A stretch of DNA of 64,000 nt, from positions 1 to 64,000 of the forward strand of contig NZ_JAJQQS010000023.1 of assembly GCF_021228125.1 (NCBI RefSeq), written 5' to 3'. The translations under genes were made by a program, and so were the position numbers. Shown here in pieces: positions 60,613 to 64,000 of this stretch; position 1 is the first letter of the stretch; each line of letters starts with the position of its first letter. Origin of the DNA: Streptomyces albireticuli. Its GTDB lineage: Bacteria; Actinomycetota; Actinomycetes; Streptomycetales; Streptomycetaceae. The notes beneath the pieces are model-generated. The model saw nothing but the letters and a program-made list of their open reading frames with translations, had not been told where the DNA came from and did no database searches.

Positions 60613-62216
60613 GTGCGCGACCTGAGGTGGAGCCCGCCATGGAAACTCACATGGAAACCGGCATGGGAGCAGGCATGGGAGCGGGAACGGAAGCAGGAAC
60701 GGGCCGGTCCGCGGAGCGGCGTGAGCAGCTGACCCGCCGTGCCGGCAGTACCCGCCGCGACCGCCGTACCCGCCCCGCCCGCGGAGGCGAACGGCTGGTG
60801 ACGGGCCTGGCCTGTGCCGGGGCGTTCGTCGTCGTCCTGGACGCCACCATCGTGTCGGTGACGCTGCCGGCCATCCGGGCCGCCCTCGGCTTCTCGCCGG
60901 CAGCCCTGCCCTGGGTGGTCAACGCCTACACCCTTGCCTTCGCGGGCTTCCTGCTGCTCGGCGGCCGGTGCGCGGACGTGTTCGGCCACCGGGCGACGCT
61001 GCTGACCGGGGCGGCGCTGTTCACCGCCGGGACGGCCGCTTGCGGCTTCGCGGTGACAGCGGATGTGCTGCTGGCCGCGCGTGTGGTGCAGGGACTCGGT
61101 GGGGCGCTCCTGATGCCGGTGACGCTGTCGCTGCTGACCACGACGTTCACCGAACCGGACCGGCGCGCACGGGTGCTGAGCACGTGGAGCGCGGTGGGAG
61201 CGGTCGGTGCCGCGTCCGGGCCGGTGGTCGGCGGCGTCCTCACCCAGTGGGCGGGGTGGCGCTGGGTGTTCTTCGTGACCGTCCCCATCGGGGTGCTGTG
61301 CCTGGTCGGCGCCGCGCGCGGGCTGCCGCGGTACGACCGCGCCGGCCGGCCGTCCCTCGACGTCGTGGGGGCCGCGCTGGCCACGGCCGGGCTGACGGGC
61401 GTGGTGTACGCCGTGATGCGTGCCGCCGTCGCGGGATGGACGAGCCCGCAGGTCATGGGCCCGCTGGCCGGCGGGGTCGTGCTGCTGGGGATTCTCGTGC
61501 CGCATCAGGCGCGGTGGGCCCGGCAGCCGCTGCTGGCGCTCGACCTCTTCCGGCTTCGCGCGGTGAGCAGCGGCAACGTGGTGATGCTGCTTCTCGGTCT
61601 GGGCTTCTTCGCCAGCCCCATCCTGTTGTCGCTGTACCTTCAGGACGTGCACAGCTGGTCGCCGCTGCGCGCCGGGCTCGGCTACCTGCCGGTCGGGGCG
61701 GCGATGTTCGCCGGCGCCCGGGCGGCCGGGGCGTTGACGCTACGCTTCGGGCCGCGCCGGACGTCCGTGGCGTGCTGCCTCCTGGGCGCGGCCGGCTTCA
61801 CGGGGGTGGCGGCGTCGCTGGGCGCGGACAGTTCCTACCCGCTGACGGTGGTGCTCTCCGGCGTGGTGTTCGGGTTCGGAACGGCCGCCGCGTTCACCCC
61901 GATCACGGTGGCGGCGACCGGCGGCGTCCCGTCGGCGCGCGGCGGTCTGGCCGCCGGGGTGCTGAACACCGTCCGGCAGACCAGTGGGGCGGTCGGGCTC
62001 GCCGTGACCAGCACGGTCTCGGCCGCGGCGGCGGACGCGTGGGCCGACGCGCATCCCGGGCGTGGTGGCGCGCACGGGGCGTCCGCGCTGGCGCACGGTT
62101 ATGGCGTCGCCTTCCTTGTCTGTGCCGGGTGCGTGGCCGCCGCCGCGCTCGTGGCGGCCCTGGCCATGCCCGGTCCGGTACCTGACTCTCCCGGTACCGC
62201 GGCCCGCTCCGGCTGA
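60609..62216 (+). CDS. DHA2-type MFS efflux pump
   Basis: A 535-aa, 14-helix major facilitator. LDATIVSVTLPAIRAALGFS is the first helix of the DHA2/QacA family (motif D1), GGRCADVFGHRATL is motif A, and RVVQGLGGALLMPVTLSLL holds motif C-like glycines. A 60-residue N-terminal tail has METHMETGMGAGMGAG-type repeats and an Arg-rich part. It starts four bases inside the amidase stop, so the two are translationally coupled and the pump may export the amidase's product or substrate. A MerR regulator gene converges on it. Confidence 0.9.
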   Translation: MSARPEVEPAMETHMETGMGAGMGAGTEAGTGRSAERREQLTRRAGSTRRDRRTRPARGGERLVTGLACAGAFVVVLDATIVSVTLPAIRAALGFSPAALPWVVNAYTLAFAGFLLLGGRCADVFGHRATLLTGAALFTAGTAACGFAVTADVLLAARVVQGLGGALLMPVTLSLLTTTFTEPDRRARVLSTWSAVGAVGAASGPVVGGVLTQWAGWRWVFFVTVPIGVLCLVGAARGLPRYDRAGRPSLDVVGAALATAGLTGVVYAVMRAAVAGWTSPQVMGPLAGGVVLLGILVPHQARWARQPLLALDLFRLRAVSSGNVVMLLLGLGFFASPILLSLYLQDVHSWSPLRAGLGYLPVGAAMFAGARAAGALTLRFGPRRTSVACCLLGAAGFTGVAASLGADSSYPLTVVLSGVVFGFGTAAAFTPITVAATGGVPSARGGLAAGVLNTVRQTSGAVGLAVTSTVSAAAADAWADAHPGRGGAHGASALAHGYGVAFLVCAGCVAAAALVAALAMPGPVPDSPGTAARSG

Positions 62217-62295
62217 TCACCGGCGCCGCGGGACCGTGCTTGGACGTGGCCGGCGCCGCAGGCCCACGCTCCGTCGTGGCGTGGCGGGCACCACC

Positions 62296-62334
62296 GGGCC
62301 GTGCTTCCGGGCCGTGCTTCCGGGCCATGCCTCG
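62296..62334. repeat. Three 13-bp direct repeats between convergent genes
   Basis: GGGCCGTGCTTCC (62296-62308), the same again (62309-62321), and GGGCCATGCCTCG (62322-62334). They lie between the MFS and MerR stop codons; the rest of the 196-bp gap is GC-rich with a related GGGACCGTGCTTGG near 62230. Confidence 0.75.
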
Positions 62335-62412
62335 CACCTCGGCCTGAGCCGAGGGCCCGCGCCTCGCCGTGACCGGCACCGCGGACGGGACGACACCTCA
62401 CCAGGTGAGCGG

Positions 62413-62835
62413 TCAGGGGGACCCGGGGACGGTCGCCCGGAAGTCCGGGCACTTCTCCAGGTCGTCGCCGTGTGCGCAGGTGAGGAGGTGGCCGAGGTAG
62501 GCGCGTGCGGCGTTGAGGCGGGCGATGTGCGCGTCGAGGGCGGTGATACGGCCGTGGACGGTCTCCTGCCAGTCGGCGCCGCCGCCGGTGCCGGAGGCGT
62601 CACGGTTCAGGAGGCCGGCGATCTCCTCGATGGACATCAGGCCGGTCTCGCGCCACAACTTGATCAGCGCCACGCGGTAGATCTGCTCGGCGTCGAAGTA
62701 CCGCCGCCCGGAACGCCGGTGCGGATCCACCAGGCCGCGCCGCTCCCAGTAGTGCAACGTCGAGAGCGGCAGTTCGAACCGGTCCGCGACGTCCCGTATC
62801 GGTGTCAGCCCCCGCACCCGCGTCAGGTCGTCCAT
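62413..62835 (-). CDS. MerR-family regulator
   Basis: A 140-aa MerR protein. HTH and wing: TPIRDVADRFELPLSTLHYW (about residues 11-30), then ERRGLVDPHRRSGRRYF and the helix IYRVALIKLWRETGLMSIEE. The coiled-coil (ITALDAHIARLNAARAYLGH) is followed by LTCAHGDDLEKCPDF, whose two cysteines and histidine could bind a metal or be redox-active. The ATG at 62835 has GGGGGC upstream. It may govern the coupled amidase-pump pair, whose 3' end it faces; this is inferred from position. Confidence 0.88.
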   Translation of the reverse strand: MDDLTRVRGLTPIRDVADRFELPLSTLHYWERRGLVDPHRRSGRRYFDAEQIYRVALIKLWRETGLMSIEEIAGLLNRDASGTGGGADWQETVHGRITALDAHIARLNAARAYLGHLLTCAHGDDLEKCPDFRATVPGSP

Positions 62836-63033
62836 GCCCCCATGATCTCGCAACCCTGGTGGTGCTTCCCCGGACGGCCCACACCCGGCCGACGGCCGTC
62901 CTGCCGCTGACACCCCTGACACCTCCGAAACCCCCGATCCCGCTGATTCGGCAGGACCTGGACAGACCGCCCCGATGGCCACTTGTGTCCCAGCCGTACC
63001 GAATGACGGACTCCGCCCCTACGGTGTCCGATC

Positions 63034-64000
63034 ATGAAGATCTCGCGAAGAACGGTCATACGCGGCATGGCGGCGATACCCCTGACCGCAGCCACCGGTG
63101 GTCTGCTCATGCCCTCCACGGCACAGGCGGCGGCGTCCGAAGGATTCTTCCTGGCGATGCGGCTCAGCCCCTCGCAGGACCACCGCCACTGGGGCACCGC
63201 AGCCGACACCCTGCGCCGCCGCTTGCCCGACGCGGACCTGGTCAAGGACGTGCTGCGTCAGGCGACACGCACCGGTGGCTCCGTGGGCAACTGGCGTGAC
63301 GGGCCCGGAACGGGTGTGGAGCCGACCGGCTTCGACTACGGCTTCTCCTGGGATCCGGACACCAAGGACCCGCACGGCCAGCTGGACGGCAAGACCGCTC
63401 AGTGGTACCCCCAGGGGATCAGTACCAGCGTCGACGGCTACGGCGGCACCGTGGACGGCAGGAAGGTCGTCGCCGTCAGCTGGTACGGCTACGAGAACTA
63501 CGAGAAGCGTGGCGCCCGGATCAGCTTCATCGACGTGACGGGTGACCCGAAGAAGCCGCGTTACGAGCACGTGCTGCTGGTGGAGCCCATCCAGAAGGAA
63601 GGCTCGGACAGCGCCACCTTCCAGCCGGTGATCATGCACGCGGGCGGCGTGGCCTGGGTCGGGAACTTCCTCTACGTCGCCAACCTGCCGGGTCGGCTCG
63701 CTCCCTTCAAACAGGGCGGGTTGAGCGCCTTCGACCTCACCCGGATGGTCAAGGTGGAGGGCGCGGACAAGGAAAAGGCCTTCGGCTACGACTACATCCT
63801 CCCGCTGCACCACGTGTACGAGAACAAGGGCAGCGGCAAGCTGCGGCATTCACAGCTGTCGCTGGACCGCACCCGCCCCGACGAAGCCCACTCCCTCGTC
63901 GTCAGCGAATTCCTGGACAGCGGCGAGAGCGGCAGGGTCGTGCGCTGGGGCCTGGCGCCGACCGGCTATCTGGTCGACGGGCTGTCGGAGGAGGACTGGC
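63034..64000 (+). CDS. Tat-exported protein of unknown function (3' end outside window)
   Basis: 322 residues are visible. A twin-arginine signal (SRRTVIRGMAAIPLTAATGG) with cleavage after AQA near residue 32. The mature part has Trp/Tyr-rich blades such as GFDYGFSWDPDTKDPHGQLD, GRKVVAVSWYGYENYEKRG, and MHAGGVAWVGNFLYVANLPG, suggesting a beta-propeller. No catalytic motif is recognised. The ATG at 63034 is placed by the Tat motif. It runs off the end of the window. Confidence 0.7.
   Translation, partial: MKISRRTVIRGMAAIPLTAATGGLLMPSTAQAAASEGFFLAMRLSPSQDHRHWGTAADTLRRRLPDADLVKDVLRQATRTGGSVGNWRDGPGTGVEPTGFDYGFSWDPDTKDPHGQLDGKTAQWYPQGISTSVDGYGGTVDGRKVVAVSWYGYENYEKRGARISFIDVTGDPKKPRYEHVLLVEPIQKEGSDSATFQPVIMHAGGVAWVGNFLYVANLPGRLAPFKQGGLSAFDLTRMVKVEGADKEKAFGYDYILPLHHVYENKGSGKLRHSQLSLDRTRPDEAHSLVVSEFLDSGESGRVVRWGLAPTGYLVDGLSEEDW

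Overview
The window is GC-rich (roughly 70 %), with strong third-position GC bias, GTG starts, short Shine-Dalgarno sequences and several leaderless promoters. Its gene families (DUF1876, TerD, DUF72, hopene-type GT2, DedA, CsbD, DUF4287, a fused terpene synthase) fit a Streptomyces or close relative. It reads as an accessory-rich stretch of chromosome. No rRNA, tRNA, CRISPR array, integrase or complete insertion sequence was seen.

1-4 kb: a leftward operon argC-argB-argD-ornithine N5-monooxygenase (cut by the window edge) starts beneath a near-consensus DmdR/IdeR iron box. It is best read as a dedicated ornithine supply for a hydroxamate siderophore. 4.3-7.9 kb: a divergent operon encodes a 50-residue peptide ending in three K-x-G-C-I-S repeats, a PaaK-like adenylate-forming enzyme, a GRDP-like protein and an MFS exporter. 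This looks like an undescribed RiPP-type system and is the strongest novelty candidate. 8-13.9 kb: a SulP transporter, the homodimeric pyruvate dehydrogenase E1 (aceE), a DsbA-like protein and a FadR-type GntR regulator; one 15-bp motif lies both at the regulator's promoter and upstream of aceE. 14.3-17.9 kb: a tightly packed five-gene cassette (aminotransferase, PIN-like protein, DapA-like aldolase, haem-oxygenase-like diiron oxidase, small Rieske ferredoxin) that looks like an orphan biosynthetic pathway.

18-36 kb: mainly housekeeping, stress and signalling genes: phosphoribosyltransferase, HIT, DUF72, a Ser/Thr kinase followed by a proline-rich lipoprotein and a TerD protein, glycosyltransferase, Asp/Glu racemase, Nudix, TetR next to a P450, DedA, MFS, succinate-semialdehyde dehydrogenase and small stress proteins. 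Two inverted copies of a dispersed hairpin repeat lie at 31.1 and 36.2 kb. 36.5-44.5 kb: two very large, closely spaced genes (1206 and 1475 aa) of unknown function, the second ending in a heptamer tandem repeat. 44.6-51.3 kb: a lone dihydroxyacetone kinase subunit DhaK, then a terpenoid cluster with a leftward class II cyclase-P450-SDR operon and a divergent class I terpene synthase fused to GXWXG/DUF4334.

51.4-64 kb: a Tat-exported GH43-like protein; a decayed ABC-permease/two-component locus; a secreted cutinase-like hydrolase; DUF4287; an exported protein with a ricin-type lectin, an aerolysin-like pore region and a glycine-rich hydrophobic tail; an amidase with a C-terminal AtzG-like segment translationally coupled to a DHA2-type MFS pump; a MerR regulator; and the 5' part of a Tat-exported protein of unknown function.
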